DNA of 64,000 bases from Nostoc linckia FACHB-104 (GCF_014696615.1 NZ_JACJQJ010000008.1:124001-188000), one strand, 5' to 3'; shown: positions 8,235-18,327, numbered from the stretch's first letter. Notes: generated by a model from the letters alone, not told the origin. Made by a program: numbers and translations.

Positions 8235-11200
8235 TCGGGCTACTGAGTTAGAACAATTTAGTCTTGCTCCTGAACAAATTGCCGCATTATTTCCCTTTCA
8301 TCTGGTAATCGATCAACACCTGAAGATTGTCCAGGTAGGTAAAGTATTGCAGCGCATTTTAGAACCGATCGCAATTTTAGATAGTTCCCTAGAAGAACAT
8401 TTTCAAATTAATCGCCCCAAATGTCCAAGTAGCTTTGCAGCTATTTGTCAGCAAACGCGATCGCTATTTTTATTGCAATCTCATCACAGAGAAATGCAGC
8501 TCAAGGGGCAGATGGTATATCTCGAGAAATCAAATCATCTGCTCTTTTTGGGTTCTCCCTGGATTACTGATATTGCTAATATCAAAAAGCTTGATCTGAC
8601 CCTTAATGATTTTCCTTTATACGATTCAATTTCTGATTATCTCTTTCTTTTACAAGCGAAAAATTCAGCTCTGGCAGATGCCCAAAAACTCACTACAAGA
8701 CTAACATCTCAGCGCGCTGAATTAAGAGCTACAGCTTCCCGATTGCGAACGCTAATTGATAGTTTACAACTGGGTGTGCTGCTAGAAGATGATAACCGAC
8801 AGATTGTATTAGCAAATCGGGAATTATGTCATCAATTTGGTATTCCCCAATCCCCAGAAGCTTTACAAGGAGTGGACTGTCGGCAAGTAGCACAAACAGC
8901 CAAACAACTGTTTACAGAACCAGAAAAATTTGCCCAACGCTTAGATGAGATTATTAGCCAGGGTGAAATAGTTCTCAATCAAGAATGGCAACTCTTGGAT
9001 GGGCGGACTTTTGAACAAGAGTACATTCCGATTGTGGTCGAGCAAAAATTTTATGGTCATCTGTGGAAATACAGCGATATCACCTTACGCAAACAATCAG
9101 AAAATGCTCTAAGACTGAGTGAAGAACGCTTAAAATTAGCACTGGATTCGGTAGACGAAGGGCTTTGGGATTGGAATTTAGCAACTGGAGAAGTGTATCG
9201 TAGCCCACGCTGGGCAACAATGCTCGGTTATGAGCCAGAAGAAATCGAAAATACGATTAAAGTCAAAAATAGGTTGATTCATCCAGAGGATCTACCAATA
9301 ATGCACCAACGGCTCATAGCTCATTTCAAGGGTAGAACCCCATTTTATGAAGCAGAAGCTCGCTTTTTAACGAAATCTGGAGCATGGAAGTGGATTCTGG
9401 ATCGGGGTAAGTTGGTAAGTTACGATTCTCAAGGTAAACCCCTGAGAATGGTGGGAACGCATCTCGATATTACCGAACGCAAAAACGCAGAAGCATTGTT
9501 ACAGCAGCAATATCAACGCGTACTGCTGCTCAAGCAAATTACTGAAGAAATTCGTCAGTCCTTGCAATGGGAAAAAATTCTGCAGACAACGGTAACAGAA
9601 GTACAACGAATTTTACAGGCCGATCGCGTCCTCATCTTCCAAATTAATCCCGATGGCTCTGGCAAAGTTGTTCAAGAAGCTGTCGTACCCCAATGGGCGG
9701 CTGTTTTAGACAACAATGTTTGTGATACTTGTCTGCAGCAGAAATACCTAGAATTTTATCGTCAAGGGCAAATAACGATCATTTCTGATTTGGTGCAGAC
9801 ACAAGCAAAACCCTGCCGTACAGAGGATTGTCCGGTAAAGGCGAATCTGGTTGTACCAATTCTGCTGCGAGAAGATTTGTGGGGATTATTAATCATTCAT
9901 CAGTGCGATCGCCCCAGAGAATGGACGGAATTAGAGTTAGATTTGCTTACTCACCTCGCAGATCAAATGGGTATTGCTTTAACTCAAGCACAATTGCTAG
10001 CGCAAGAAACCCGTCAAGCCAACTTGTTAGCACAGCAGAATGAAGAGCTAACTATTGCCAAGCAAGCCGCAGAAACAGCGAATATGGCGAAGAGTAATTT
10101 CCTCGCCACCATGAGCCATGAAATTCGCACCCCCATGAATGCGGTGATTGGGATGACGGGATTGCTGTTAGATACTCCCCTCAAACCGGAGCAACGCGAC
10201 TATGTGGAAACTATCCGCAATAGTGGCGATGCCTTAATGACAATTATTAATGATATTCTCGACTTTTCTAAAATTGAGTCTAACAATTTAGAGTTAGAAG
10301 AACAGCCCTTTGACTTGCAAGTCTGTGTAGAAGAAGCTTTAGATTTACTTGCGCCTCAGGCTGCTGCCAAAGGTATTGAATTAATGTATCAACTGGCATG
10401 GCACACACCAACTTTAATTATTGGTGATATTACTCGTCTGCGGCAGATTCTTTGGAATTTAGTCAGTAATGCCGTCAAATTCACCAATAATGGTGAAATA
10501 GTTGTCTCTATCGCAGTCCAAAGACAAATACCCAAGCGGGTAATTAAAAATCCCGATCATGTGTATTACGAATTTCAATTTGCCGTCACTGATACAGGTA
10601 TCGGTATCCCAGGCGATCGCTTGCATCGGCTATTCAAACCTTTTAGCCAGGTTGATGCTTCTATGGCGCGACGTTATGGCGGTACTGGCTTGGGATTAGC
10701 TATTAGCAAGCGTCTGAGCGAAATTATGGGCGGCAGAATGTGGGTAGAAAGCGAAGCAGGTAGAGGTTCTACTTTCTATTTCACAACCAAATTACAAGTC
10801 GATCCTGCTACTGTCGAGAACACTTTCCTTTATCCAGAGCTGGTAGGCAAGCAATTAATATTAGTAGCCAATAATCATAATTTACAGAAATGCTTAACTT
10901 GGCAACTTCAGACCTTGGGAGTTGATGTCCAAGCCGTAGAATCGAGTGAGGCTGCACTAGATGTCATGCGTCAAGATGCCTTTGACATAGCAATATTAGA
11001 TATTGATAGCCCTAACATTAACACTTGCGAACTAACAAGTAAAATTCGTAGTTTACACAAACAACAGCATCTAGCTTTGGTGATGTTGAGTGCCAAAAGC
11101 AAGCAAACTTTAGAGGTTAAGGAGATAGCCACCGAGTTTACTGCCTTTTTAAATAAACCTGTGCGCCAGTATCAGTTGCATAATACATTACTACAAATTG

Positions 11201-12114
11201 TCCGTGGTAGCTGGTCTACGCGCCTGGTGGATGGCAAGGTAAATATACCTTCTTACTCACGCTTGTCTACATCCCATATCTCAACAATTGATACTCAGAT
11301 TGCCCAAAGCTCAAACCTGAAGATTCTGCTGGTTGAGGATGTGTTGGTGAATCAGAAAATAGCCCTGAAAATGCTGGATCGTCTAGGTTATCGGGCAGAT
11401 GTCGCTAATAATGGCAGGGAAGCTCTAGAATCCTTGCAACGGCAACTCTATGATGTTGTGTTTATGGACATCCAAATGCCAGAAATGGACGGCTGGGAGA
11501 CAACCTCCCGGATTCGTGGGGATTTTTCACAGGCGACTCAACCTTGGATAATTGCCATGACTGCCCATGCTCGACCTGAAGATAGGCAAGAATGCTTATC
11601 AGTTGGTATGGATGATTATGTCAGTAAGCCGATTAATCTAGAAGCGCTAGAAGCAGTTCTCAACAAATTTGTAACTCAGCATTATCAAGTTTCCCAGCCT
11701 TCTGTGCCTACTCCTTTACCTGCTGAGTTGGTATTACCGCCTCCACCCCCCGATTTGAATCTTATAGAAGCAATTGATCGGAGTATTCTGCAAGAATTGC
11801 AAAGCCTAGGCGGTAATGAAGGCGATCGCCTAGTTGCGGAACTAATCGAGGTTTACCTAGAAGATACCCCCACAAGAATCCAGACAATGAAAGATGCTCT
11901 GATTGAAAAAGAGCGCCCAAAGTTACAAAAAGCAGCTCATGCTTTGCGATCGCCCAGTGTTAGTATTGGTGCTGTTAATTTGGGCAAAATTTGTGAAACC
12001 TTAGAAGAAGCTGCCAAAGAGCAATCATGGGAGCAACTGTCTGAGCTAGTTAATCAACTAGAAATTGAATATCAGAGTGCGATCGCAGTGCTTCAGGGAA
12101 TACTAACTAAGTAA
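8224..12114 (+). CDS. H-NOX-associated hybrid sensor histidine kinase
   Basis: 1296 residues from the ATG at 8224, which lies inside the end of the H-NOX gene. Domains: N-terminal H-NOX-associated region (about 1-165), coiled coil, PAS (about 185-300), PAS_3 (about 315-425), GAF (about 445-600), HisKA with [10 protein letters not shown] (His632), HATPase ([30 protein letters not shown]), two receivers, and a C-terminal Hpt (His1239 in AHALRSP). The second receiver has VED, Asp1082 and SKP and looks active. The first keeps Asp926 and NKP but has VANN in place of the acidic pair. This fits a multi-step His-Asp-His relay controlled by the H-NOX protein. Confidence 0.94.
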   Translation: MTNDRATELEQFSLAPEQIAALFPFHLVIDQHLKIVQVGKVLQRILEPIAILDSSLEEHFQINRPKCPSSFAAICQQTRSLFLLQSHHREMQLKGQMVYLEKSNHLLFLGSPWITDIANIKKLDLTLNDFPLYDSISDYLFLLQAKNSALADAQKLTTRLTSQRAELRATASRLRTLIDSLQLGVLLEDDNRQIVLANRELCHQFGIPQSPEALQGVDCRQVAQTAKQLFTEPEKFAQRLDEIISQGEIVLNQEWQLLDGRTFEQEYIPIVVEQKFYGHLWKYSDITLRKQSENALRLSEERLKLALDSVDEGLWDWNLATGEVYRSPRWATMLGYEPEEIENTIKVKNRLIHPEDLPIMHQRLIAHFKGRTPFYEAEARFLTKSGAWKWILDRGKLVSYDSQGKPLRMVGTHLDITERKNAEALLQQQYQRVLLLKQITEEIRQSLQWEKILQTTVTEVQRILQADRVLIFQINPDGSGKVVQEAVVPQWAAVLDNNVCDTCLQQKYLEFYRQGQITIISDLVQTQAKPCRTEDCPVKANLVVPILLREDLWGLLIIHQCDRPREWTELELDLLTHLADQMGIALTQAQLLAQETRQANLLAQQNEELTIAKQAAETANMAKSNFLATMSHEIRTPMNAVIGMTGLLLDTPLKPEQRDYVETIRNSGDALMTIINDILDFSKIESNNLELEEQPFDLQVCVEEALDLLAPQAAAKGIELMYQLAWHTPTLIIGDITRLRQILWNLVSNAVKFTNNGEIVVSIAVQRQIPKRVIKNPDHVYYEFQFAVTDTGIGIPGDRLHRLFKPFSQVDASMARRYGGTGLGLAISKRLSEIMGGRMWVESEAGRGSTFYFTTKLQVDPATVENTFLYPELVGKQLILVANNHNLQKCLTWQLQTLGVDVQAVESSEAALDVMRQDAFDIAILDIDSPNINTCELTSKIRSLHKQQHLALVMLSAKSKQTLEVKEIATEFTAFLNKPVRQYQLHNTLLQIVRGSWSTRLVDGKVNIPSYSRLSTSHISTIDTQIAQSSNLKILLVEDVLVNQKIALKMLDRLGYRADVANNGREALESLQRQLYDVVFMDIQMPEMDGWETTSRIRGDFSQATQPWIIAMTAHARPEDRQECLSVGMDDYVSKPINLEALEAVLNKFVTQHYQVSQPSVPTPLPAELVLPPPPPDLNLIEAIDRSILQELQSLGGNEGDRLVAELIEVYLEDTPTRIQTMKDALIEKERPKLQKAAHALRSPSVSIGAVNLGKICETLEEAAKEQSWEQLSELVNQLEIEYQSAIAVLQGILTK

Positions 12115-12160
12115 AGACTAGAAAATAGTATTTGTACTCGTTACTCAGCAAGTTTTCCAG

Positions 12161-12190
12161 CCATCATTCCCCAAATGCTAGGAATGATGG
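12161..12190 (+). terminator. Hairpin after the hybrid kinase
   Basis: Perfect 10-bp inverted repeat CCATCATTCC...GGAATGATGG with a 10-base loop, 47 bp after the kinase stop. No long T-run follows, so Rho-independent action is uncertain. It may separate the kinase from the downstream phosphatase gene. Confidence 0.45.
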
Positions 12191-12209
12191 AATATTTGTC
12201 AAGATTCAA

Positions 12210-12240
12210 AGAGACGCGATTAATCGCGCCTGTACAAGAG
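12210..12240. repeat. Dispersed 30-bp repeat, copy 1
   Basis: The sequence GAGACGCGATTAATCGCG followed by CCTGTACAAGAG recurs at 50221-50250 with a single difference. It contains the palindrome CGCGATTAATCGCG. A dispersed repeat of cyanobacterial intergenic DNA. Confidence 0.75.
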
Positions 12241-12300
12241 TCAAAGATTATTGATTATTCTTGCTTCCTTATTACCCATTCCCCAGTCCCAAATACACAA

Positions 12301-13491
12301 ATGGATGAAATATCGAATACCAAAATCAAAATATTAGTAATTGATGATGATCGGGTGATCCAACTAATTTTGAAACAAGCCCTGCAAGATGAGGAACATG
12401 AGGTTATTCTTGCTTCTAGCGGTGAACAGGGACTAGAACAAGCTGAAAAATACTGTCCATCAATCATCATTTGTGATTGGCAAATGGAGGAAATGGATGG
12501 CTTAGAAGTATGTCGCAAAATTAAATCTGAACCATCCCTATCGAATAGCTTTTTTATTCTGCTGACATCACGCAAGGCGGTTGAAGACAGAGTAAAAGGT
12601 TTAGATACTGGTGCAGATGATTTTTTGAGTAAACCTATTGAGGTGAGCGAATTAAAAGCTAGAGTCAGAGCCGGATTGAGGCTATATCAAGCTAATCAAG
12701 AACTGCAGAAATTAGCTAAAGATTTACAGATCCAAAAACAGCTTTTAGAAACTGAGTTGAGCGAAGCTGCTGATTATGTCAAATCTTTGTTACCTGCACC
12801 GATGACGGGATTAGTCACAATCAACTCAAGATTTTTACCATCTAGTCAATTGGGTGGCGATTGCTTTGATTACTACTGGCTAGATGACGATAACTTGGTA
12901 ATTTACCTCCTAGATGTTTCCGGACATGGTTTAGCTGCAGCGCTGCCTTCAATTTCGGTGCATAATATGTTGCGATCGCATTCTTTGCCCCATGCTAGTC
13001 TCTATGAACCATATCAAGTACTGCAAGATTTGAATAATTTCTTTCAAATGGATCAGCAAAATTTTCAGTACTTTACCATTTGGTATGGAGTTTTTAACCG
13101 TAGTTCTTATCAACTAACATACGCTAGCGCCGGACATCCTCCAGCTTTATTACTTTCTCAACCTGCTGGCTCTGATTCTGGTTTAGAGGTGAAAAAATTA
13201 GTTACCCGTAGTCTGCCAATAGGCGTGTCACCAGAACCAAAATATTACAATAATGTATGTGACATTCTAGCTACTAGTAAACTCTATGTTTTTAGTGATG
13301 GAGTGTATGAAGTTGAAAAGCATGATGGTTTACTATTAAATTTGAATGGTTTTATCGATTTATTAACTGACAATAATCAATCATTAGAATTAGACATAGA
13401 CGCAATTTTACAGCATATAAAAATTAATACAAGCAGCCAAATATTTACAGATGACTGCTCTTTAATAGAAATCACGTTTGGTACTGAGTGA
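12301..13491 (+). CDS. Response regulator with PP2C (SpoIIE/RsbU-type) phosphatase output
   Basis: 396 residues from the ATG at 12301 (MDEISNTK); the longer open frame upstream reads through repeats and is unlikely to be coding. Residues about 8-125 are a receiver (VIDDD, phospho-acceptor Asp in ICDWQMEEMDG, Lys in LSKPIE), then a helical linker, then a PP2C domain with GGDCFDYY, LDVSGHG, SAGHPPA and FSDGV, which supply the metal-binding acids. Such proteins dephosphorylate STAS anti-sigma antagonists in partner-switching systems. The neighbouring convergent genes encode a STAS protein and an anti-sigma kinase, so the substrate is probably the STAS protein. The two 3' ends overlap by 20 bp. 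Confidence 0.93.
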   Translation: MDEISNTKIKILVIDDDRVIQLILKQALQDEEHEVILASSGEQGLEQAEKYCPSIIICDWQMEEMDGLEVCRKIKSEPSLSNSFFILLTSRKAVEDRVKGLDTGADDFLSKPIEVSELKARVRAGLRLYQANQELQKLAKDLQIQKQLLETELSEAADYVKSLLPAPMTGLVTINSRFLPSSQLGGDCFDYYWLDDDNLVIYLLDVSGHGLAAALPSISVHNMLRSHSLPHASLYEPYQVLQDLNNFFQMDQQNFQYFTIWYGVFNRSSYQLTYASAGHPPALLLSQPAGSDSGLEVKKLVTRSLPIGVSPEPKYYNNVCDILATSKLYVFSDGVYEVEKHDGLLLNLNGFIDLLTDNNQSLELDIDAILQHIKINTSSQIFTDDCSLIEITFGTE

Positions 13492-13801
13492 CTTCCTCCA
13501 TAAAAGATGCTTGATTGGGAAACACTTCAAAGGCCTGAGTTGTGTCACTCAGTTCTAGAATCATTTTAATTTGCTCATTGATGGAACAAAGTACCAGCCT
13601 ACCTTCTTGTTTACGCATGATTTTTAGTGTTAACAATAAGGTGCCAAAGCCAGAACTGTCCATAAAAGTAATATCTTGAAAATCAAGCACAATTGTTTTG
13701 ACACCTGTCTCCATAAATTTGTTCATCTCTTCGCAAACTTTTCTCCCATTTCTCCCATCAAAAATTCCCTGGGGCTGAATAACTTTTAATCTGTTAGCCA
13801 T
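13472..13801 (-). CDS. STAS-domain anti-sigma factor antagonist
   Basis: 109 residues, one STAS domain from end to end, the size of RsbV/SpoIIAA. The phosphorylation motif is FMDSSGFGTL with Ser49 as the likely site. In the family the unphosphorylated form binds the anti-sigma kinase and frees its sigma factor; the phosphatase converts the phosphorylated form back. It lies 64 bp downstream of the kinase gene on the same strand and its 3' end overlaps the convergent phosphatase gene by 20 bp. Confidence 0.93.
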   Translation of the reverse strand: MANRLKVIQPQGIFDGRNGRKVCEEMNKFMETGVKTIVLDFQDITFMDSSGFGTLLLTLKIMRKQEGRLVLCSINEQIKMILELSDTTQAFEVFPNQASFMEEVTQYQT

Positions 13802-13865
13802 AATTTTAGTTACAAAAATGTTTCGGCAAAAATAAACTACAAGACTACATCAGCTACTAAGCTAT

Positions 13866-14336
13866 TTAAGTAAGTAGCTTTTTCCGTAGTAATAAACAGT
13901 TTCTAGCATCCGATTCGCGAGTATAGCTAATTTTCCAGCTATATTTGTTTCGGAGTTTGAGTAAGAAGATGCACCCCCAATGAGCTTCATGATTTAAAGG
14001 ATTAAAATTATAATCGCTAGTTTGTTCGCTAAGCTTTTCTAAAGCCGCTTCTAAATTAAAAATATTGCCTCGATCCCAGATACAAAGCTGAAAGTACTCA
14101 GCAGAAATTTGGACTGCCAAATCAATAGGAGTTTGAGGACTAAGGTGTTTATGGGCATGACGTACCACATTTGTAAAGCCTTCTATCAAACCTGTTTGTC
14201 CTTCTATCCATACTCGATCAGTTAACGGTGAGCAGTTGAATTGATCGAACCACTCCAATACTGTTGTTATTGCATTAATATCACTGGCAACTTGCAAACT
14301 AGAGTTAGAAATCAAAAAACTAGTTTCTGATGACAT
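13866..14336 (-). CDS. Anti-sigma regulatory factor (RsbW-type serine kinase)
   Basis: 156 residues, a stand-alone GHKL ATPase domain. The N box is EGFTNVVRHAH and the G1 region is IWDRGNIFN. The glycine-rich lid segment usually seen as GGxGL is replaced by HWGCIFLL, which is unusual. In partner switching this kinase phosphorylates a STAS antagonist and sequesters a sigma factor or another target. It is first in a two-gene minus-strand unit with the STAS gene. A paralogue with a more normal lid lies at 28599-29036. Confidence 0.88.
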   Translation of the reverse strand: MSSETSFLISNSSLQVASDINAITTVLEWFDQFNCSPLTDRVWIEGQTGLIEGFTNVVRHAHKHLSPQTPIDLAVQISAEYFQLCIWDRGNIFNLEAALEKLSEQTSDYNFNPLNHEAHWGCIFLLKLRNKYSWKISYTRESDARNCLLLRKKLLT

Positions 14337-14785
14337 TTAGACCGCCCCAGTATCTCTTTTTAAGAATATAATTATGGTTTTTGGCATCAGTTTAAAATTC
14401 TAGTATAAGCTCCACATTTCTAGCGCAAATCTATTATATTGACATCCATAAATTTACTAATTCTAGAGATGGATAATATCAGCGCAAATATTGAGAGATA
14501 TTTTTCTTTTGTCAGAGTGTTTTACTTACAAAAATTTTGAATCTTTTATTAAAATTTTTAGTTCCCAAAATTATATTTTTAAATCGTCGTTTATCATGTT
14601 TTACTTTACTATTAGCAAGTTTCATTTTATGCTTAATATGTAATTATTTTTTCGTAAGTAAGTACGCTTGGATAAAGCAATATGTAAAGTTTTGAGTAAG
14701 AGAAATTAAAGCTTTTTCAATTTATCTTGCTGAATATTGTTATGTTCAATCGCAAACTTACTGAATTACTTATTAAGGAGCTTTA
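14337..14785. other. AT-rich divergent intergenic region
   Basis: About 450 bp between the anti-sigma kinase and the RidA-like gene. Very AT-rich, with no reading frame or repeat array recognised. It ends with an AAGGAG ribosome binding site at 14775-14780 just before the ATG at 14786. Promoters for both genes presumably lie here. Confidence 0.55.
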
Positions 14786-15358
14786 ATGACTCAGCGTATT
14801 ACCAGTGCTGTCAATTCACTTGTAACCAAATTATCGCGACGCAATGCACTTTTGTGGCTTGGTGGTGCAGGATTAGGCACCACCTTTGTAGCAGGGACAC
14901 AAACTGAAGTGAACGCTCATGAAAAAAAAGATGTGGAACTGGTAAACCCACCAACGCTATATAATGCGCCTCAAAATGGTTATAGCCATATAGCTGTTAC
15001 ACCAGCAAAGGCAAAAACTGTTTATATTTCTGGTCAATTTGGCTCAGATTTGCAAGGAAATCTGGTTTCAAATGACTATGAAGAGCAGTTAGTACAGGCT
15101 TTTCAGAACCTCCGCTTTGCCTTGCAAGCGGTCGGTGCGAGACCAGAAGATGTAGCAAAAACTACTGTACTTATAGTTAATCACACACAAGAGAAATTAA
15201 TACCGTTAGGACGTGAAATTGGTAAGTTATGGGGGAATAAACCACCAGCAAACACTCTCATCCCTGTTCCTAGATTGGCACTTGACGGTATGTTATTTGA
15301 AATAGATGCTTATGCGATAATTCCAGAAAAACCAAATAAAGGAATGTTCTCAACTTAA
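14786..15358 (+). CDS. Tat-exported RidA/YjgF-family protein
   Basis: 190 residues. The N-terminus has a twin-arginine signal (LSRRNALLWLGGAGLG, about residues 17-32), followed by a cleavage-like segment before NAHEKKD. Residues about 60-180 form a RidA/YjgF/UK114 domain (VYISGQFGSD, LRFALQAVGARPEDV). Cytoplasmic RidA hydrolyses reactive enamines using an arginine in a PARxx motif near the C-terminus; here that stretch reads PANTLIPVP, so the arginine is missing and imine deaminase activity is doubtful. Export also argues for a different role. A perfect AAGGAG site precedes the ATG. Confidence 0.88.
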   Translation: MTQRITSAVNSLVTKLSRRNALLWLGGAGLGTTFVAGTQTEVNAHEKKDVELVNPPTLYNAPQNGYSHIAVTPAKAKTVYISGQFGSDLQGNLVSNDYEEQLVQAFQNLRFALQAVGARPEDVAKTTVLIVNHTQEKLIPLGREIGKLWGNKPPANTLIPVPRLALDGMLFEIDAYAIIPEKPNKGMFST

Positions 15359-15452
15359 GATCTGCAAATAGGGTCTAGGGACTAGTTTTTAGGGTCAGCA
15401 ATGTGAAATATTTCATTCTCACCTGAATAATAACTAGTGCCTAGCCTATGCT

Positions 15453-16331
15453 TTACAAATCCCATAAACTGAGCTGGTTGGGTGGCTGATCGAGGCTATT
15501 CCAAGGTAAGGGAGGAACTTCTATACCATTCTGTTCCAGTAAATTTTGAAAGTGACGGGCTGTGCTGGGCGATCGCTCTTCTATAGGACAATGAACAAAG
15601 AAATAAATCTGCACTCCCGCCTGTAACCACTGTTGAATCTGCGTTACCCATTCTTCCATAAACGGCTGATTCACGGGTAAATTCGGGTGTGAGATAAAGC
15701 GAATTAGGGTAAAAGGTGCTGTGACGCTAAATTGTACTGGTAATTTCGGTTTGCGTCGTTCTGAGTGTAACTGCGGGTCATCATCTCCAGTGTAGATGGG
15801 GCGGGAGTCTAAAAGAACCCTGCCAACATTGAGCTTTTCTAACAGCGCTGTCAAATTGCTAGCATAGGGTTCCTTAAACCAATCCGGATGGCGAACTTCT
15901 AGCGCTAGGGGTGCAACTGTACGGGGCCAAGCTGCTAAAAAAGTAGCCAAATCTTCCATTAATATAGGTGCGTAACTTGGTGGTAATTGAGCAAATATCG
16001 GGCCAAGACGCTTACCTAAAGGACGCATACCTTCCAGAAATTGTAAAGCCGCAGGGATATATGGTTGCAACAACCCCTGATGGGTGATATCTCGCGGTAA
16101 TTTCAAACAAAATTCAAAACCTGGGGGTGTTTCCGTCGCCCAACGGGTAACAGTTTCTTGATTAGGGATAGCGTAGAAAGTAGTATTTCCCTCCACAGTA
16201 GTGAAGCGACGGCTGTAGAGAGAAAGAAACTCAGCCGTGCGAGTACCTGAAGGATAGAGTTCACCCACCCATCCTTTATATGCCCAAACAGCACAACCAA
16301 TCAGAAATTTTACAGGTTTGTCATTGGTCAT
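15453..16331 (-). CDS. DUF72 family protein
   Basis: 292 residues. The start FLIGCAVWAYKGW, the motif TTVEGNTTFYAIP and the segment FEFCLKLPRDITH are typical of the DUF72 (YecE-like) TIM-barrel family, whose function is not settled. The ATG at 16331 lies inside the adjoining heptanucleotide array: the first codons (MTND) are repeat sequence, and every 21 bp further upstream the array supplies an in-frame stop. The gene's start is therefore built from the repeat. Confidence 0.88.
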   Translation of the reverse strand: MTNDKPVKFLIGCAVWAYKGWVGELYPSGTRTAEFLSLYSRRFTTVEGNTTFYAIPNQETVTRWATETPPGFEFCLKLPRDITHQGLLQPYIPAALQFLEGMRPLGKRLGPIFAQLPPSYAPILMEDLATFLAAWPRTVAPLALEVRHPDWFKEPYASNLTALLEKLNVGRVLLDSRPIYTGDDDPQLHSERRKPKLPVQFSVTAPFTLIRFISHPNLPVNQPFMEEWVTQIQQWLQAGVQIYFFVHCPIEERSPSTARHFQNLLEQNGIEVPPLPWNSLDQPPNQLSLWDL

Positions 16332-16575
16332 TTGTCATTGGTCATTTGTCATTTGTCATTTGTCATTTGTCATTGGTCATTGGTCATTGGTCATTGGTCA
16401 TTGGTCATTGGTCATTGGTCATTGGTCATTGGTCATTGGTCATTGGTCATTGGTCATTAAATTATTTCCTCCCCATTACCCATTACCCATTACCCATTTA
16501 CCCATTACCCATTACCCATTACCCATTACCCATTTACCTATTACCCAATCCCCAATCCCCAATCCCCAATCTCAA
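16316..16575. repeat. Large compound heptanucleotide repeat array
   Basis: About 20 tandem copies of GTCATTG/GTCATTT (16318-16458), then an array of CCCATTA/CCCATTT/CCCAATC units (16471-16573), between the DUF72 gene and the cNMP-domain kinase. It is an STRR-type array as known from heterocystous cyanobacteria. Reading frames that cross it are artefacts of the 7-bp period. Confidence 0.92.
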
Positions 16576-17963
16576 CCAACCGGAAGACAAATAGTAAATT
16601 GCGTTTTCCCTGGTTGTGAATTTACTGCGATGCTTCCTTGATGGCGGATTTCGACAATTCGTCTTACTACTTCTAAGCCTAAGCCTGAACCTTTTCCAAC
16701 TGGTTTAGTTGTGAAAAATGGCTCGAAAATTCGCGATTTAATGTCTTGAGGAATACCCGATCCGGAGTCTGTGATTTGGATTTCGATGCGATCGCTATAC
16801 GTTGTAGTAATAATTTCTAATATGCCTTTTTCGTCCATTGCATCAATGGCGTTATCAATCAAATTTGTCCACACCTGATTTAATTCGCTGCCATAAGCCC
16901 AAATTTTCGGCATTTCCAGACTATACGATCTGCGAATTTCTACGCCTTGCTTCAGTTTATATGAGAATAATCGTAAGGTATCTTCTAAACCTTCATGCAC
17001 ATCAACTAGTTGTCTTGCGCCCTGATCTAAATGGGAATAAGACTTCATCGATTGCACCAATTCAGCAATTCGTTCTGCACCGCGTAAACCACTGGTAATC
17101 ATAGACATAACTTCAAAGGAAAGGGCTAACCAGCGCAAGCCCATGCTACCCATTTCTGTCTGATCATCCTGCCAGCGTTCAGTTAATTCTTCTAATGTGG
17201 TAATTGCGATACCACCTTCAGCTAGTGGCCCAGCGATTTTCCAAGCATCATCTACACCATAATCTTCTAACCAATCCAGCAATTCATCTTCGCGATCGCT
17301 CAAAGTCATCGGATCAACCCGCTTGTGGGTAATTGTCTCATACCCCTGATCACGTGCTTGAATCCATTGTGCGGTATGTTCTGCATCAACTTGGTGCTGT
17401 CCATACACCAGATTCATGCGTTGCAGTTCTAGTAATGCTGGGGTGATATCTCGCAAAGCGCGAACCAAGGCGGCGGCTGGATTATTTAGTTCGTGGGCTA
17501 GTCCTGCTGCTAGAGTGCCTAAAGCTGCCATTTTTTCCCGATTGCGGATGAAAGATTCTAATCCACGCGATCGCTTGGCGACGATTTTAAAAATCATTTG
17601 CTCAAAGCTACGGCATTCATGGAGCAATGTCAGGAAATCTTCACTTGATAACTTATACAAACGACAGTCTGTAAGTGCGCGTACTGTCACCGGGTTAGGG
17701 TCACCTGTTAAAACGGGGATTTCACCCATAAAGCTAGGGGCTTCGTGTTGTCCAATTGGCATTTCCATGCCATCACTTCGCCTAGTCAAACCTAAGCGGC
17801 CAGACAACAGAATAAAGAAGCCACTTGCTGGATCTCCCTCGTATGCCAGTACTTCATCTGTACGGAGGTCAAATGTTTGAGAGCGATCGCATATCCAATC
17901 CAGACGGTTCCGTGGCAAAGTTTGAAATAGTTCCAGAGTCAGCAGATCTTCTATACAAAGCAT
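16572..17963 (-). CDS. cNMP-binding-domain sensor histidine kinase
   Basis: 463 residues from the ATG at 17963 (MLCIEDLL), which has an AAAGG site upstream; an ATG at 17987 would add eight residues. Residues about 1-125 form a cyclic-nucleotide-binding-type beta barrel (YEGDPASGFFILLSGRLG, MGEIPVLTGDPNPVTVRA). The kinase core follows: AHELNNPAAA H-box near residue 165, a long dimerisation region, then NLIDNAIDAM, DSGSGIP and GKGSGLGLEVV. The phosphate-cassette arginine typical of true cAMP binding is not evident, so the ligand is unknown. The stop codon sits at the edge of the CCCAATC repeat array. No response regulator is adjacent. Confidence 0.9.
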   Translation of the reverse strand: MLCIEDLLTLELFQTLPRNRLDWICDRSQTFDLRTDEVLAYEGDPASGFFILLSGRLGLTRRSDGMEMPIGQHEAPSFMGEIPVLTGDPNPVTVRALTDCRLYKLSSEDFLTLLHECRSFEQMIFKIVAKRSRGLESFIRNREKMAALGTLAAGLAHELNNPAAALVRALRDITPALLELQRMNLVYGQHQVDAEHTAQWIQARDQGYETITHKRVDPMTLSDREDELLDWLEDYGVDDAWKIAGPLAEGGIAITTLEELTERWQDDQTEMGSMGLRWLALSFEVMSMITSGLRGAERIAELVQSMKSYSHLDQGARQLVDVHEGLEDTLRLFSYKLKQGVEIRRSYSLEMPKIWAYGSELNQVWTNLIDNAIDAMDEKGILEIITTTYSDRIEIQITDSGSGIPQDIKSRIFEPFFTTKPVGKGSGLGLEVVRRIVEIRHQGSIAVNSQPGKTQFTICLPVG

Positions 17964-17995
17964 AATTCCGCTACCTTTCGCTAACATTCATAGAA

Positions 17996-18050
17996 AGCGG
18001 CGGGAAACTCCATCTCCTTGTGGATGGAGAGGAATAGCCACCCCGCCGCT
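17996..18050. repeat. Palindromic REP-like element
   Basis: AGCGGCGGG at 17996-18004 pairs with CCCGCCGCT at 18042-18050, and inside them CTCCATC pairs with GATGGAG. This nested hairpin is more GC-rich than its surroundings and lies just upstream of the cNMP kinase start. It resembles the subterminal hairpins of IS200/IS605-type elements; that assignment is inference. Confidence 0.55.
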
Positions 18051-18164
18051 TGGGGGATTGGGCATTGGGCATTGGAAACTTTTTCCCCTCGTGGCTGGAG
18101 TTTTTCATTAATCAATGCACACAGTCACAGCCTTCCGACAGCATAGTATCATTTTTTCAGATGT

Positions 18165-18255
18165 GGTAATGGGTAATTGTCATTTGTCATTTGTCATTTG
18201 CTGTTTGTTATTCCCCTTTACCCCAATCCCCAGTCCCCAGTCCCCAATCCCCAAA
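18165..18255. repeat. Heptanucleotide repeats upstream of murF
   Basis: Tandem GTCATTT units (about 18178-18202) followed by CCCCAGT/CCCCAAT units (about 18222-18253). STRR-type repeat in the roughly 360-bp kinase-murF divergent region, which otherwise holds no recognisable gene. Confidence 0.85.
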
Positions 18256-18327
18256 AATATTTGTCACCTTCAGACTTTTTACTACTAAAATTTCAATAAT
18301 TTATTCTTGGGAACAATTTCCACTTTT

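Noticed and set aside
12175-12300. N-terminal extension of the REC-PP2C gene
   Set aside because: The extension reads through a hairpin arm and a dispersed repeat; the receiver starts right after the ATG at 12301.
16316-16575. Possible CRISPR array
   Set aside because: The units are contiguous heptamers without unique spacers, and no cas gene is present.
16280-16641. Plus-strand frames of over 100 codons across the repeat array
   Set aside because: They arise from the 7-bp repeat period, giving HWSLVIG-type periodic translation, and overlap real genes on the other strand.
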